64,000 nt of DNA from assembly GCF_001590725.1 (NCBI RefSeq), contig NZ_LQXR01000001.1:248001-312000 (forward strand), given 5' to 3'. Position numbers and translations under genes: made by a program. The notes below the pieces were generated by a model. It worked only from the letters and a program-made list of their open reading frames with translations. It was not told where the DNA came from and did not search any database. Below are positions 1-9,406 of the stretch, piece by piece. Numbering within the stretch: the first letter of the stretch is position 1; each line of letters opens with the position of its first letter. The DNA comes from Snodgrassella sp. CFCC 13594. GTDB lineage: Bacteria > Pseudomonadota > Gammaproteobacteria > Burkholderiales > Neisseriaceae.

Positions 1-39
1 GTAGGGCCGCGCGCTGGCGATCATTTGTTCGGGTGTCAT
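1..39 (-). CDS. Possible 5' end of a gene leaving the left edge
   Basis: Thirteen codons read from an ATG at position 39 to the window edge on the minus strand, beginning MTPEQMIASARPY. The composition is protein-like but there is no clear ribosome binding site in front of it and the fragment is too short to identify. It may equally be chance. Confidence 0.25.
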   Translation of the reverse strand, partial: MTPEQMIASARPY

Positions 40-363
40 GATAGGAGAAATCAGCAAATAATGGGTTCATCATACCGTTCAGCTGTATTGCTGAATAGGT
101 TCAAGCTGCCGAAAGCCATTAGAACCAAATTCAGGAAGTCGATGTATTGATGGTTTCTTGATTGAACAAAATGAGATGGGAAATAAATTATTTTCTGATG
201 AGGTATTTTGACCAACAGATTTTTTCTGCTGAAGTTGTACTTTGTCGACGCTGCATGACGTTGATTCGCTATATGGACCGCAAGAGTGACCGCGAAGCTG
301 CATGTGATCAGTTATCACGATGTGGGCGGTATGATTGTCATTGAGTTTCTGGACAGGCTACTT
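40..363. other. Stretch without a recognisable gene
   Basis: About 320 bases holding only short open frames on either strand with no family resemblance and no good ribosome binding sites. It probably contains the promoter of whatever lies to the left. I see no repeat or RNA gene in it. Confidence 0.4.
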
Positions 364-375
364 AGGCTGCCTGAA
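364..375 (+). repeat. DNA uptake sequence (AGGCTGCCTGAA)
   Basis: Exact copy of the 12-base uptake sequence, lying just beyond the slyD terminator hairpin. Confidence 0.9.
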
Positions 376-378
376 AAT

Positions 379-405
379 AACAAACCCGCATGATGCGGGT
401 TTGTT
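379..405 (-). terminator. Terminator hairpin after slyD
   Basis: A perfect 12-base-pair stem (positions 379-390 with 394-405) closes a three-base loop directly downstream of slyD. The stem ends in AA/TT pairs, so the transcript has a short U-run. Typical intrinsic terminator. Confidence 0.8.
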
Positions 406-438
406 GATTTATGGACTCAATATTCGGTGTCGAACGGC

Positions 439-918
439 TCAATGATGGTGACCATGTTCACCGTGAACGTGGCCGTGTGCCAGCTCTTCTTGAGTCGCTG
501 CGCGCACGTCATCTACGGTGGCTTTGAAGCGCAAGCGCATGCCTGCCAAGGGGTGATTGCCGTCCACAACGGCTTTGCCATCAGCCACATCAGTGATGCG
601 GTAAATGATGACATCGCCAGTTTCAGGGTCGTCTGCTTCAAACATCATACCCACTTCGACTTCTACCGGAAACACGTCTAAAGGCTCGATACGAATCATT
701 TCTGGATCTTGTTCGCCAAAGGCATCGTCTGGTGTCAAGGTGACCTCCACCACGTCGCCTTTTGCTTTGCCCTGCAATGCTTCCTCAACTAACGGAAAAA
801 TACCATCATAGCCGCCATGTAAATAGGCAATGGGCTCTTCGGTTTTGTCGATTAGCTGGTTGTTGGCGTCGTACATTTCATAATGCAGCGTTACGACGCT
901 GTTTTTATCAATATTCAT
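439..918 (-). CDS. slyD: SlyD-type FKBP peptidyl-prolyl isomerase
   Basis: A 159-residue cytoplasmic FKBP-family prolyl isomerase and folding helper. The FKBP core is split: residues 1-69 and about 120-145 flank an inserted chaperone (IF) domain at about 70-120. The family signature NHPLAGMRLRF stands at 121-131. The C-terminus is histidine-rich (HGHVHGEHGHHH, 148-159), as in metal-binding SlyD proteins that supply nickel to hydrogenase or urease enzymes. The tail here is shorter than in E. coli SlyD and lacks its cysteines, so metal storage may be weaker. The gene stands alone, with a terminator at 379-405. The identification is secure; the metal role is inferred. Confidence 0.93.
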   Translation of the reverse strand: MNIDKNSVVTLHYEMYDANNQLIDKTEEPIAYLHGGYDGIFPLVEEALQGKAKGDVVEVTLTPDDAFGEQDPEMIRIEPLDVFPVEVEVGMMFEADDPETGDVIIYRITDVADGKAVVDGNHPLAGMRLRFKATVDDVRAATQEELAHGHVHGEHGHHH

Positions 919-1004
919 GGGGATGTCAAACCTTTCAGGTAAAGTATCAATGCGGCATAGATGGCCATGGCTTCAGTGTAACATGGGAAGGGCGCAGCGT
1001 GTGT

Positions 1005-1016
1005 TTCAGGCAGCCT
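1005..1016 (-). repeat. DNA uptake sequence (minus orientation)
   Basis: Exact reverse complement of AGGCTGCCTGAA in the divergent intergenic space between slyD and hda. Confidence 0.9.
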
Positions 1017-1083
1017 GTTGGTCTTGCTGTGGCGTAGAAAGACAGCGTACAATTTAAACAATTTTGCATGGATTTTGCCACTC

Positions 1084-1752
1084 GTGAACCAGCTTATTTT
1101 TGATTTTGCCGACCACAGCTATCCCCGTTTTGAGAAATTTTTGGGGCAAGCCAATGGCGCCTTGTTGCAGGTATTGCAAAGTCAGAGTGAGCCTTTTGTG
1201 TTGGTGTGGGGTGAAGAAGGCTGTGGCAAAAGTCATTTACTTAAAGCTTGGGTTGCACAAGCGCAACTGCAAAGTAAAGCAGCGGAATACGTGGATGCAC
1301 GCCGGGAAAATTTAGGTGATTGGCTTTGGGAGCAGGATTTTGTGGCGGTTGACCAAATTGAATGCCTCAATGAATGTGAGCAGCAGCAATTGTTTGCTTT
1401 ATTTAATCATTTCCGCAACCGAAATCGTGGGCACTTGCTGCTCAGCAGTACGCTTCCTCCAACGCGGCTGATGCTGCGTGAGGATTTGCGTACCCGATTG
1501 GCTTATTGCTTGGTGTATGAAATCAAGCCGCTGAGTGATGAAGAAAAAGTTGCCGCGCTCATGGGTATGGCTGAGGCGCGTCAAATTCCGGTAGATGAAG
1601 AAGTATTCCATTATCTGCTCAGCCATTGGCGCCGAGACCTGGACAGTTTGCTGCTGATGCTCAATATTTTAAACGATTATTCTTTGGCACAAGGTCGACG
1701 CATTACTTTGCCTTTGCTGCGTAATTTACTCAAACAACAGGAATTTGCATGA
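1084..1752 (+). CDS. hda: Hda, regulator of DnaA inactivation
   Basis: An AAA+ protein related to DnaA. With the sliding clamp it stimulates ATP hydrolysis by DnaA and so prevents over-initiation. I place the start at GTG 1084 (222 residues) because the protein then begins VNQLIFDFA, the usual family N-terminus; an ATG at 1018 would add 22 unlike residues. QLIFDF at 3-8 resembles a beta-clamp binding motif. Walker A GEEGCGKS is at 43-50, Walker B FVAVD at 86-90 and a sensor stretch LLLSST near 118-123. The gene overlaps the next by ATGA, so translation is probably coupled. No strong ribosome binding site precedes the GTG, so the start is moderately sure. Confidence 0.9.
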   Translation: MNQLIFDFADHSYPRFEKFLGQANGALLQVLQSQSEPFVLVWGEEGCGKSHLLKAWVAQAQLQSKAAEYVDARRENLGDWLWEQDFVAVDQIECLNECEQQQLFALFNHFRNRNRGHLLLSSTLPPTRLMLREDLRTRLAYCLVYEIKPLSDEEKVAALMGMAEARQIPVDEEVFHYLLSHWRRDLDSLLLMLNILNDYSLAQGRRITLPLLRNLLKQQEFA

Positions 1753-2414
1753 ATTTGGCCATTTTTGACCTCGATAACACCTTAATTAACTGCGATTCAG
1801 ACAATGAATGGCCGAAATATCTGATGCAAAAAGGTGTGGTTGACAAAGCATTTGTTGACATGAAAAACGACAAATTTTATCAAGATTACTTAAATGGCTG
1901 CCTGAATATTGATGAATTTTTGGCTTTTCAATTGGCGCCTTTAAGCCAATTTGACCGTCATGAACTCAATCAGATGCATGCCGAGTTTATGCGAGAGTAT
2001 ATTGTTCCACATATCAGTGATATGGCCAGATTGTTGGTACAAAGCCACCGTGAATCAGGCGATGAGTTGTTGATGATTTCGGCCACTAATGAGTTTCTGA
2101 TTACGCCCATTGCCCAAGCTTTTGGTATCACTAACATCATTGGTGTGCGCTTGGAAACCAATGATGAAGGTAATTACACAGGGCACTATATTGGTACGCC
2201 AAGTTTTAAAGAAGGCAAAATCACGCGTTTACACGAATGGTTGGATGGGCAAAACAAAACACTGGCGGATTATGAAAAAGTGTATTTTTACAGTGATTCC
2301 CACAATGATTTGCCTTTACTCAAGCTTGCTAATGAGCCAGTTGCCGTGAACCCCGATGATATTCTACTGGCTCATGCGCAGAAAAATGGCTGGCCTGTAT
2401 TGAATTTTGTCTGA
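1749..2414 (+). CDS. HAD-IB family phosphatase (SerB-like)
   Basis: A 221-residue haloacid dehalogenase-type hydrolase. Motif I DLDNTL has its two catalytic aspartates at D7 and D9. Motif II serine is S111 in MISATNE, motif III is the lysine in FKEGK (about 153-157), and motif IV is SDSHND (182-187). A helical cap lies between motifs I and II. This subfamily includes phosphoserine and histidinol-phosphate phosphatases; the substrate cannot be read from the sequence. Its ATG overlaps the hda stop (ATGA) and cutA follows within 8 bases, so the three probably form one transcript. Confidence 0.85.
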   Translation: MNLAIFDLDNTLINCDSDNEWPKYLMQKGVVDKAFVDMKNDKFYQDYLNGCLNIDEFLAFQLAPLSQFDRHELNQMHAEFMREYIVPHISDMARLLVQSHRESGDELLMISATNEFLITPIAQAFGITNIIGVRLETNDEGNYTGHYIGTPSFKEGKITRLHEWLDGQNKTLADYEKVYFYSDSHNDLPLLKLANEPVAVNPDDILLAHAQKNGWPVLNFV

Positions 2415-2421
2415 ATTCAAT

Positions 2422-2757
2422 ATGGATTTAAATCCTTATGCATTGTGTGTGGTGTATACCACAGTTGCCACGCAGGCCGATGCCGAAAAAATTGGTCATG
2501 TTTTGTTGCAACAGCGATTGGTGGCCTGTGTGCAATATGAAGCCATTGTGAGTGAGTATTGGTGGCAAGGGCAGATACAGCGTGATAATGAAATCAGGCT
2601 CATCATGAAAACCGCTTGTTCATACTACGAGCAGGTCCAGTCTGCCATTGAAGCCATCCATCCTTATGATTGTCCTCAAATTCTGGCATTACCTGTTGAA
2701 CAAGCAGCAGCACCTTATGCACAGTGGTTGGTGCAGACATTGGGAACACAACCCTAG
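2422..2757 (+). CDS. cutA: CutA divalent-cation tolerance protein
   Basis: A small trimeric cytoplasmic protein of the CutA1 family, linked historically to copper tolerance though its true role is unsettled. Family hallmarks are the N-terminal YTTV strand, the RLVACV segment, EIRLIMKT, and HPYDCPQILALPV near the C-terminus. I prefer ATG 2422 (111 residues); a TTG at 2407 would overlap the end of the preceding phosphatase gene. Length is normal for the family. It is the last gene of the hda-HAD-cutA run and no clear terminator follows. Confidence 0.88.
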   Translation: MDLNPYALCVVYTTVATQADAEKIGHVLLQQRLVACVQYEAIVSEYWWQGQIQRDNEIRLIMKTACSYYEQVQSAIEAIHPYDCPQILALPVEQAAAPYAQWLVQTLGTQP

Positions 2758-3244
2758 ATGCTGGCTGATGGTTCTGGGTATTTCTAGAGGGGGATGTTGT
2801 TTTGCGTGTTTTGAGGATGGGCATGCTTGTAATATTTGGCTCTTTGCCATGCGCTCACAAGTGACTTCATGTTGATACAGGCGACTGTGTTGCAGCCAAT
2901 CAAGCAAACTGGCGTACAGAAATTCTACCTTAGCGCTTAATTTCAAATCTTGTACACCCAATAGCACTCTTGGAAGGATATTTGCGCCGTATATAAGCGA
3001 TGTATGAACTTAGTTTGTTTTTATTGCATTAGTTCAGGCAGCCTTATAGCGAGCTTGCTCACTAAAATTATTTCCTATCTAGCCATCAAATTGCTGGGCT
3101 TCATCAATCTTATTTTTACTACAATGCATTGAATAGAAATCAACCAGCAGCAAGCAGTGCTGCAATGTTCAATATTTAATTGAAAAACCTTATTCCATTG
3201 ATGAAATAAAGCACTCCCCCAACTTTTAGGGACGAAGCTCGCTT
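2758..3244. other. Intergenic stretch, no confident gene
   Basis: About 490 bases between the convergent cutA and AEC permease genes. A minus-strand frame from about 2967 runs into the cutA 3' end and includes a mildly protein-like part (LLDWLQHSRLYQHE), but it has no good start and I cannot place it. An exact uptake sequence sits at 3033-3044. The rest is AT-rich and without repeats. Confidence 0.4.
3033..3044 (-). repeat. DNA uptake sequence (minus orientation)
   Basis: Exact TTCAGGCAGCCT, not part of a hairpin, in the cutA/AEC intergenic stretch. Confidence 0.9.
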
Positions 3245-4201
3245 TTATTGCGGTAGCGTGTTGGCAAACCAAGTATGCCAAATCAGCAACATGAAACTCA
3301 TGCTGAAAAACGACATTAATGTAGCGCTCATTAATATGGCCGCACAACGCTGTTCTTGCCCAAAGCGTTGCCCCATGATGGGGAAAATGCTGGCCATGGG
3401 GGCTGTTGCCAATAGTACTCCGCACAGTACAGCCAAGGTATTGTCATGGGGCAGCAATAAAAACAAGGCCAATACCAACAACGGGTGTATCAATAATTTT
3501 CCGCTACTGATGACCAACATATCCCATTTGTTATGGCCTAAACGCACGCCAAACAAACTCCCTCCAATCACAAATAGAGCCACTGGTGCTGATGCTTGTG
3601 CCAACATGCCGATGGCATGGGTTAGCGGCGTTGGCAGTTTGAGGCCGGTTATTGAAACCAATAAGCCCAGTATTAAGGCTTCCACCATAGGGTTGCGCAC
3701 CAAAGTAGCACCAATGTGTAAAAAGGTTTTGGCTAAATTGCGTTCGTGGGGCTGTGCCAATTCGGCCAGAATCAAAAATAAAGGAATAATCAAGAGATTT
3801 TCTACAATGACATTCAGCGCCAAATACACACCAGCGGTTTGCCCCAATACCATTACCAATACCGAATAACCGATAAAGCCGCTGTTGCTGATGCCCATGC
3901 CAAAGCCATTAAGTGTGGCCGTAGACCAATCTTGTTTTCGCCATATTCGAGTCAATAAAAAGCCCAAAGTATAAGATAGCAGTGAACCACCGCCATAGGC
4001 GGTCAAATAAATTGGATTAATAATGTCGTTTATGGGTTTGCTTGCTAAGGCCGTATAAATTAATGCGGGCAGCGCGAAGCGAATGACAAAGGCGCCTAAA
4101 CCTTGTAGGTGTTCTTGTTGCAGCCAACCAAATCTGACTGAGAAAAAACCCAAGCCAATCAACAGGAAAATAGGGGTGGTGATGGTGAGTATGGCCAGCA
4201 T
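3245..4201 (-). CDS. AEC-family permease (auxin efflux carrier / MdcF-like)
   Basis: A 318-residue inner-membrane protein with about ten hydrophobic helices, matching the Mem_trans/AEC family in length and pattern. The N-terminus (MLAILTITTPIFLLIGLGFF) is already membrane-spanning. The broken-helix motif typical of the family is visible as NGFGMGISNSGFIGY in the first half. Bacterial members carry malonate, malate or similar organic acids, or amino acids; no neighbour indicates the substrate. The gene stands alone, convergent with cutA and divergent from rimP. The start is the first ATG at a natural position. Confidence 0.85.
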   Translation of the reverse strand: MLAILTITTPIFLLIGLGFFSVRFGWLQQEHLQGLGAFVIRFALPALIYTALASKPINDIINPIYLTAYGGGSLLSYTLGFLLTRIWRKQDWSTATLNGFGMGISNSGFIGYSVLVMVLGQTAGVYLALNVIVENLLIIPLFLILAELAQPHERNLAKTFLHIGATLVRNPMVEALILGLLVSITGLKLPTPLTHAIGMLAQASAPVALFVIGGSLFGVRLGHNKWDMLVISSGKLLIHPLLVLALFLLLPHDNTLAVLCGVLLATAPMASIFPIMGQRFGQEQRCAAILMSATLMSFFSMSFMLLIWHTWFANTLPQ

Positions 4202-4408
4202 AATTCAGTATAAATAAATGAGCGCAGCCAATATTATACGCCGTCAATTCTGTGTGTTTGCTGTCAACTGACATTGAGGCTGTCTGAAGCATTTAAGTCT
4301 GGCGCATAAATTCTAATAGTATAGTGGGGCAGGAGTTGCAACAGCAATTGAACTATTTCTTTTTGGTGCACAATGGGTTAAAATAAAGAAATTTTTCGAA
4401 TCACTGAG

Positions 4409-4432
4409 AAATGGCCACGGGGCCATTTTTTT
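4409..4432 (+). promoter_or_regulatory. Terminator-like hairpin in the rimP leader
   Basis: An 8-base-pair stem (4409-4416 with 4421-4428, loop ACGG) is followed by Ts and lies only about 17 bases before the rimP start. No gene on the plus strand lies upstream within 1.6 kb, so it is not needed to end another transcript. Premature-terminator leaders have been described upstream of rimP in other proteobacteria, which suggests attenuation of the rimP-nusA-infB operon, possibly fed back by NusA. The function is inferred. Confidence 0.55.
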
Positions 4433-4448
4433 GTTTTTATGGGGCAAC

Positions 4449-4931
4449 ATGGATATTCAGAGCATTCTGGACAAAACTTTACCCGGCTTGGGTTACGAGC
4501 TGGTGGATTATGAACTGAGCGCCCAGGGTGACTTGCGTGTGTACATTGATAAAGCTGATGGCGCCATTACATTAGACGATTGCGTGGCAGTGAGTAATCA
4601 CCTTAGCCGCGTATTGTTGGTGGAAGATGTGGATTATGAGCGCTTGGAAGTGTCCAGCCCTGGTTTGGACCGCCCTTTGAAAAAAGCAGCCGATTTTGCG
4701 CGTTTTGCTGGGCAGTTGGCCAAAATTAAAACCCGATTGCCCATTGATGGACAAAAGAATTTTATGGGCCGCATTGTCTCTATTGACGAACACGGTGTGA
4801 TCCAGCTCACTTTGGAAGAAGCCAATGAAGTGCGCAAGGCCAAGCGAGCAGCTGTGGCTGCTGGTAAAACTGTGGCAATTGAATTGAGTAATATTGACAG
4901 AGCCCGATTGAAACCAGAATTTGATTTTTAA
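4449..4931 (+). CDS. rimP: Ribosome maturation factor RimP
   Basis: RimP (160 residues) helps assemble the 30S subunit head. The N-terminal alpha/beta domain holds the family pattern [10 protein letters not shown] and YIDK; the SPGLDRPL signature is near residue 70; the C-terminal Sm-like barrel follows. ATG 4449 gives the usual [11 protein letters not shown]-like N-terminus; an upstream TTG at 4431 lies inside the leader hairpin's U-run and is unlikely. nusA starts 35 bases downstream and infB follows it, the standard order of this operon. Confidence 0.93.
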   Translation: MDIQSILDKTLPGLGYELVDYELSAQGDLRVYIDKADGAITLDDCVAVSNHLSRVLLVEDVDYERLEVSSPGLDRPLKKAADFARFAGQLAKIKTRLPIDGQKNFMGRIVSIDEHGVIQLTLEEANEVRKAKRAAVAAGKTVAIELSNIDRARLKPEFDF

Positions 4932-4966
4932 ATCTTGCGCGGGACAAACCTGCTTGGAGAACAATA

Positions 4967-6454
4967 ATGAGTCGTGAAATTTTGCAGTTGGCAGAGGCAC
5001 TGGCGAGTGAGAAAAACGTGGACACCGAGGTGGTGTTTAGTGCGTTGGAATTCGCCCTAGCCAGCGCCGCGAAGAAAAAAACAGAACGTGAACACATGGA
5101 TGTACGCGTGGCCATTGATCGTGAAACCGGTGATTATCAGAGCTTCCGTCGTTGGTTGATCGTGGCCGATGAGGACTACACTTATCCTGATATTCAGAAG
5201 ACCATTGAAGAAATTCAGGAAGAACAACCAGGCACGACATTGCAAATTGGTGATTATTACGAAGAGCCGATTGATAATGTGGAGTTTGGCCGTATCGGTG
5301 CACAAACTGCCAAACAGGTGATTTTGCAACGCATACGAGATGCTGAGCGCGAACAGATTTTGAGTGAATTTTTACAGCGCAAAGACAGCTTGGTGCTGGG
5401 CACTGTAAAACGTGTGGAACGGCATGGCGCTATTATCGAAATCGGTCGACTGGAAGCCTTGCTGCCGCGTGATCAGATGATTCCCCGTGAAAGCTTTCGG
5501 AATGGCGACAGAGTGCGTGCTTTATTTTTGCGTGTTGACCAAATCGGTAACCGTAGCCAAGTGATTTTGACCCGCACATCTCGAGAATTTTTGGTGAAAT
5601 TATTTGAAATGGAAGTGCCGGAAATTGAAGATGGGCTGCTGGAAATTAAAGAGGTGGCTCGGGATCCTGGGTTGCGTGCCAAAATTGCAGTTAAATCTCA
5701 CGATGCACGCATTGATCCACAAGGGACCTGTATTGGTGTGCGTGGTTCTCGTGTAAATGCGGTAACCGATGAGTTGTCAGGCGAGCGTATTGATGTGGTG
5801 TTGTGGTCACCTGAAACCGCCCAATTTGTCATTAATGCGTTAAGCCCGGCAGAGGTAACCCGTATTCTGATTGATGAAGATCATCACTCAGTGGACGTGA
5901 TTGTGGCAGAAGACCAATTGGCGCTTGCCATCGGTCGCGGTGGTCAAAATGTGCGTCTGGCGGCTGAATTGACAGGCTGGCAGTTAAATATCATGACCGT
6001 GGAAGAGGCCCAAGAGCGCCATGAAGCGGAAGATCAGGCTTTGCGTGAATTGTTTGTGGCCAATCTGGGTGTGGATGAAGATGTGGCCAATGTGTTGGTG
6101 CAAGAAGGTTTCGCCAGCTTAGAAGAGGTGGCTTATGTCCCAGTACAGGAAATGTTGGAAATTGATGGTTTTGATGAAGATACGGTAAACGCGCTGCGTA
6201 ACCGTGCCCGCGATGCTATTTTGACCTTGGCCATTGCTTCGGAAGAGCAAATGGAACACTTAGATGAAGATTTAAAGTCTTTGGAAGGTGTGGATCAGGA
6301 GATGTTGCGTGATTTGGCTCAGGCTGGCATCAAAACACGTGATGATTTGGCAGAGTTGTCGGTGGATGAATTGATTGAAATCACCGGTATCGATGAAGAA
6401 ACCGCCAAAAAAGTGGTGATGGCTGCACGCGCCCACTGGTTTGACGAAGCATAA
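4967..6454 (+). CDS. nusA: Transcription termination/antitermination factor NusA
   Basis: A full-length NusA (495 residues, as in E. coli) that binds RNA polymerase and nascent RNA to tune pausing, Rho and intrinsic termination and rRNA antitermination. Order of domains: RNA polymerase-binding N-terminal domain (1 to about 130), S1 domain (about 135-200, LGTVKRVERHGAIIEIG), two KH domains (about 205-345, including the IGRGGQNVRLA loop), then two acidic helix-hairpin-helix repeats (about 360-495) of the gamma/beta-proteobacterial type. A GGAGA ribosome binding site is at 4956-4960. infB begins 12 bases after the stop. Confidence 0.96.
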   Translation: MSREILQLAEALASEKNVDTEVVFSALEFALASAAKKKTEREHMDVRVAIDRETGDYQSFRRWLIVADEDYTYPDIQKTIEEIQEEQPGTTLQIGDYYEEPIDNVEFGRIGAQTAKQVILQRIRDAEREQILSEFLQRKDSLVLGTVKRVERHGAIIEIGRLEALLPRDQMIPRESFRNGDRVRALFLRVDQIGNRSQVILTRTSREFLVKLFEMEVPEIEDGLLEIKEVARDPGLRAKIAVKSHDARIDPQGTCIGVRGSRVNAVTDELSGERIDVVLWSPETAQFVINALSPAEVTRILIDEDHHSVDVIVAEDQLALAIGRGGQNVRLAAELTGWQLNIMTVEEAQERHEAEDQALRELFVANLGVDEDVANVLVQEGFASLEEVAYVPVQEMLEIDGFDEDTVNALRNRARDAILTLAIASEEQMEHLDEDLKSLEGVDQEMLRDLAQAGIKTRDDLAELSVDELIEITGIDEETAKKVVMAARAHWFDEA

Positions 6455-6466
6455 GAGAGGGAGTTT

Positions 6467-9322
6467 ATGAGTAATCAAACAACAGTTGAGCAATTTGCAG
6501 CAGAATTACGTCTGTCACCACAACGTTTGTTGGAACAATTGGCTGAAGCTGGCGTGGATAAAAAGGCCGTGGCCGATGAATTGACTGCTGCCGACAAAAA
6601 ACAATTACTGGCTCATTTAAAGCAATCACATGGTAACCAAGGTGGTAGCACCATTACATTGACACGCAAGAAAAGCACTGAAAAAAGCACCGTAGCCGGT
6701 GTGGAAGTTGAGACTCGTCGTCGTCGTCGGATTGCGGTGCCGACGGAAGACTTGACCGCAGAACCAGCTCAACCGGTTGCGCCAGTGGTTGAAGCGGATG
6801 AAGGTCAACAGCGTGCTGAGGCAGAAGCTGAAACGGCAAAACTGAAAGCAGCACAGCAGACATCGACTGAAAAGGTGGAAGTTGCAGCTATTCAGGCAGC
6901 CGTAGAACCCGCACCGACCCCAGTTGATGCGCAGCCATTACCTACAGAAAAGCCTGCTGCTAAAGCAGTAGAAGTAGTTGCTGTACCGGTAGAAAAAACA
7001 GCTGTTAGTCATCATGCAGAAGCCAAACCATTGACTCCTAAAGCTGAGCACCAAAAGGCCACCAATAAAAAAGGCAAGCGTGGCGAGAAAAAATTGGATA
7101 TTGCTGCCTTGGCTGCAGAAGCAGCTAAGCCGATTATCAGTGTGGAAGAACAAGCACAGCGTGAAGATGAAGCTAAACGAGCTGAGGCTTTGCGTGCGCA
7201 TCAGGAAGCGCTGTTGAAGCAAAAGCAAGAGCGCCAAGCACGTCGTGACGCTGCTAAATTGCAGGCTATTCAAGATGCTAAGGCCAGCAAAGAACAGAAG
7301 CAAGCAGAGCACCGGTCGGCCAAGCCTACTGAGAAAAAGCCTTTGGCAGCTGCAGGGGTTGCAGCCCCTGTTTCAGTTGGCCGTAAGAAAGAAGAACGCC
7401 GCCATCGTGACGATGATGTGCCCAAAGGTAAATCTTTGAAGAGTGGTAAGGGTCGCAGTCAAAGTAGCGCTGATGATGGGCGTTGGCGTAGTGGGAAAAA
7501 AGGTGGCAAAAAACAGTTGAAGTTGGAACCCAACCAACATGCTTTCCAAGCCCCAACAGAACCCGTTGTGCATGAAGTTTTGGTACCAGAAACCATTACT
7601 GTGGCCGAGTTGGCGCACAAAATGGCAGTTAAAGCAGCCGAAGTCATCAAGATTTTGATGAAAATGGGCATGATGGTTACCATTAATCAGGTGCTCGACC
7701 AAGAAACGGCTTTGATTGTGGTGGAAGAAATGGGTCATATCGGTAAAGCGGCGGCAGCCGATGATCCAGAAGCTTTTTTGGACGAAGATGAGACGGTGGT
7801 AGAAGCGGAAGCTTTACCGCGCCCACCTGTGGTGACCGTAATGGGTCATGTTGATCATGGTAAAACTTCTTTGTTGGACTATATTCGCCGCGCTAAAGTG
7901 GTACAGGGTGAAGCTGGTGGTATTACGCAACACATTGGCGCATACCACGTACAAACACCGCGTGGCGTCGTTACGTTTTTGGATACTCCGGGCCATGAAG
8001 CATTTACTGCTATGCGTGCCCGTGGTGCGCAAGCCACTGATATCGTGATTTTGGTGGTGGCTGCCGATGATGGCGTGATGCCGCAAACTTTGGAAGCCAT
8101 TGCCCACGCGAAAGCCGCAAAAGTGCCGATGGTGGTGGCTGTCAATAAAATTGATAAAGAAGGCGCCAATCCGGAACGGATTCGCCAAGAATTAACAGCA
8201 CATGAAGTGGTGCCGGATGAGTGGGGCGGCGAAGTCCAATTCATTGACGTATCGGCCAAACAAGGCACCAATATTGATGCCTTGTTGGAGGCTGTATTGT
8301 TGGAAGCTGAAGTGTTGGAGCTTAAGGCTCCTATTGATGCACCGGCAAAGGGCATTATTGTTGAGTCGCGCTTGGATAAAGGGCGTGGTGCAGTGGCTAC
8401 CTTGCTGGTGCAAAGTGGTACCTTGCACAAAGGCGATGTGTTGCTGGCGGGTACGGCATTTGGCCGCGTTCGCGCAATGGTCAATGAAAACGGTAAGCAA
8501 ATTGCCGAAGCTGGCCCTTCCATTCCAGTGGAAATCTTGGGTTTGTCTGATGTACCCAATGCGGGTGAAGATGCCATTGTGATGGCAGATGAGAAAAAAG
8601 CACGTGAAATTGCTTTGTTCCGCCAAGGCAAATACCGTGATGTACGTTTGGCCAAACAGCAAGCAGCCAAATTGGAAAACATGTTCAACAACATGGGTGA
8701 AGATAAAGCACAAAGTTTGCCTGTTATCATCAAGGCAGACGTTCAAGGTTCTTATGAAGCTTTGGCTGGTAGTTTGCAAAAATTGTCTACCGATGAGGTG
8801 AAAGTCAGCGTATTGCACAGCGGTGTGGGTGGTGTAACCGAATCTGACGTCAATTTGGCCATCGCTTCAGGGGCCGTTGTTATCGGCTTTAATGTTCGTG
8901 CCGATGCGGCAGCTCGTAAGTTGGCTGAACATGAGGGCGTGGAAATTCGCTATTACAACATCATTTATGATGCCATTGATGATGTGAAGGCTGCCTTAAG
9001 CGGTATGTTGGCGCCTGAAGAAAAGGAAAACGTGATTGGTACGGTGGAAATCCGTCAAGTCATTAATGTTTCTAAGGTGGGCAATATTGCCGGTTGTATG
9101 GTGACAGATGGCGTCATTAAACGGGATGCCCATGTGCGTTTAATCCGTAACCACGTGGTCATTCACACGGGCGAGCTGGCTTCATTGAAACGCTTTAAAG
9201 ATGATGTTAAGGAAGTCCGCCAAGGTTTTGAATGTGGTTTGATGCTGAAGAACTACAATGAAATCGAGGAAGGCGACCAATTGGAAGTATTTGAAGTGGT
9301 GGAAGTGGCTCGTCAGCTTTAA
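6467..9322 (+). CDS. infB: Translation initiation factor IF-2
   Basis: A 951-residue GTPase that places fMet-tRNA on the 30S subunit and promotes subunit joining. An IF2_N domain occupies about 1-55, then a long charged, Ala/Glu/Lys-rich linker (about 60-365) of low complexity, a second IF2_N-like domain, and the G domain. G1 GHVDHGKT is at 460-467, followed by GGITQHIG (G2), DTPGHE (G3), NKID (G4) and SAK (G5). Domains II, III and the fMet-tRNA-binding C2 domain follow, ending EVVEVARQL. The ribosome binding site GAGAGGGAG lies just before the ATG. An uptake-sequence hairpin follows at 9341, separating it from rbfA. Confidence 0.96.
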   Translation: MSNQTTVEQFAAELRLSPQRLLEQLAEAGVDKKAVADELTAADKKQLLAHLKQSHGNQGGSTITLTRKKSTEKSTVAGVEVETRRRRRIAVPTEDLTAEPAQPVAPVVEADEGQQRAEAEAETAKLKAAQQTSTEKVEVAAIQAAVEPAPTPVDAQPLPTEKPAAKAVEVVAVPVEKTAVSHHAEAKPLTPKAEHQKATNKKGKRGEKKLDIAALAAEAAKPIISVEEQAQREDEAKRAEALRAHQEALLKQKQERQARRDAAKLQAIQDAKASKEQKQAEHRSAKPTEKKPLAAAGVAAPVSVGRKKEERRHRDDDVPKGKSLKSGKGRSQSSADDGRWRSGKKGGKKQLKLEPNQHAFQAPTEPVVHEVLVPETITVAELAHKMAVKAAEVIKILMKMGMMVTINQVLDQETALIVVEEMGHIGKAAAADDPEAFLDEDETVVEAEALPRPPVVTVMGHVDHGKTSLLDYIRRAKVVQGEAGGITQHIGAYHVQTPRGVVTFLDTPGHEAFTAMRARGAQATDIVILVVAADDGVMPQTLEAIAHAKAAKVPMVVAVNKIDKEGANPERIRQELTAHEVVPDEWGGEVQFIDVSAKQGTNIDALLEAVLLEAEVLELKAPIDAPAKGIIVESRLDKGRGAVATLLVQSGTLHKGDVLLAGTAFGRVRAMVNENGKQIAEAGPSIPVEILGLSDVPNAGEDAIVMADEKKAREIALFRQGKYRDVRLAKQQAAKLENMFNNMGEDKAQSLPVIIKADVQGSYEALAGSLQKLSTDEVKVSVLHSGVGGVTESDVNLAIASGAVVIGFNVRADAAARKLAEHEGVEIRYYNIIYDAIDDVKAALSGMLAPEEKENVIGTVEIRQVINVSKVGNIAGCMVTDGVIKRDAHVRLIRNHVVIHTGELASLKRFKDDVKEVRQGFECGLMLKNYNEIEEGDQLEVFEVVEVARQL

Positions 9323-9337
9323 TGCTGGAACCGGCTA

Positions 9338-9370
9338 TTCAGGCAGCCTGGTGGTTTCAGGCTGCCTTTT
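9338..9370 (+). terminator. Uptake-sequence terminator between infB and rbfA
   Basis: An exact uptake sequence (minus orientation, 9338-9349) and a partial copy pair as AGGCAGCCT (9341-9349) with AGGCTGCCT (9359-9367), followed by four Ts. It lies between two co-directional genes, so it may trim rather than abolish read-through into rbfA. Confidence 0.7.
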
Positions 9371-9406
9371 GTTGTCGTCCATGATTGAATACAGAAAGGA
9401 CAAACA

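Noticed and set aside
79-344. Overlapping short frames near the left edge
   Set aside because: No start signals, no conserved look, and opposite strands compete.
2689-2967. 92-codon minus-strand frame running into cutA
   Set aside because: Overlaps the conserved cutA 3' end, has a GTG-type start at best and no known domain; described only as part of the intergenic stretch.
3258-3869. Plus-strand frame of about 200 codons opposite the AEC permease
   Set aside because: Antisense shadow of a clear membrane-protein gene; rich in Asn and Thr as expected from the reverse complement.
7879-8733. Long minus-strand open frame opposite infB
   Set aside because: It mirrors the codon structure of the highly conserved IF-2 G domain and has no family resemblance or start signal.
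8192-8818. Second minus-strand frame opposite infB
   Set aside because: Shadow frame; protein sequence is low in expected patterns and overlaps essential coding.
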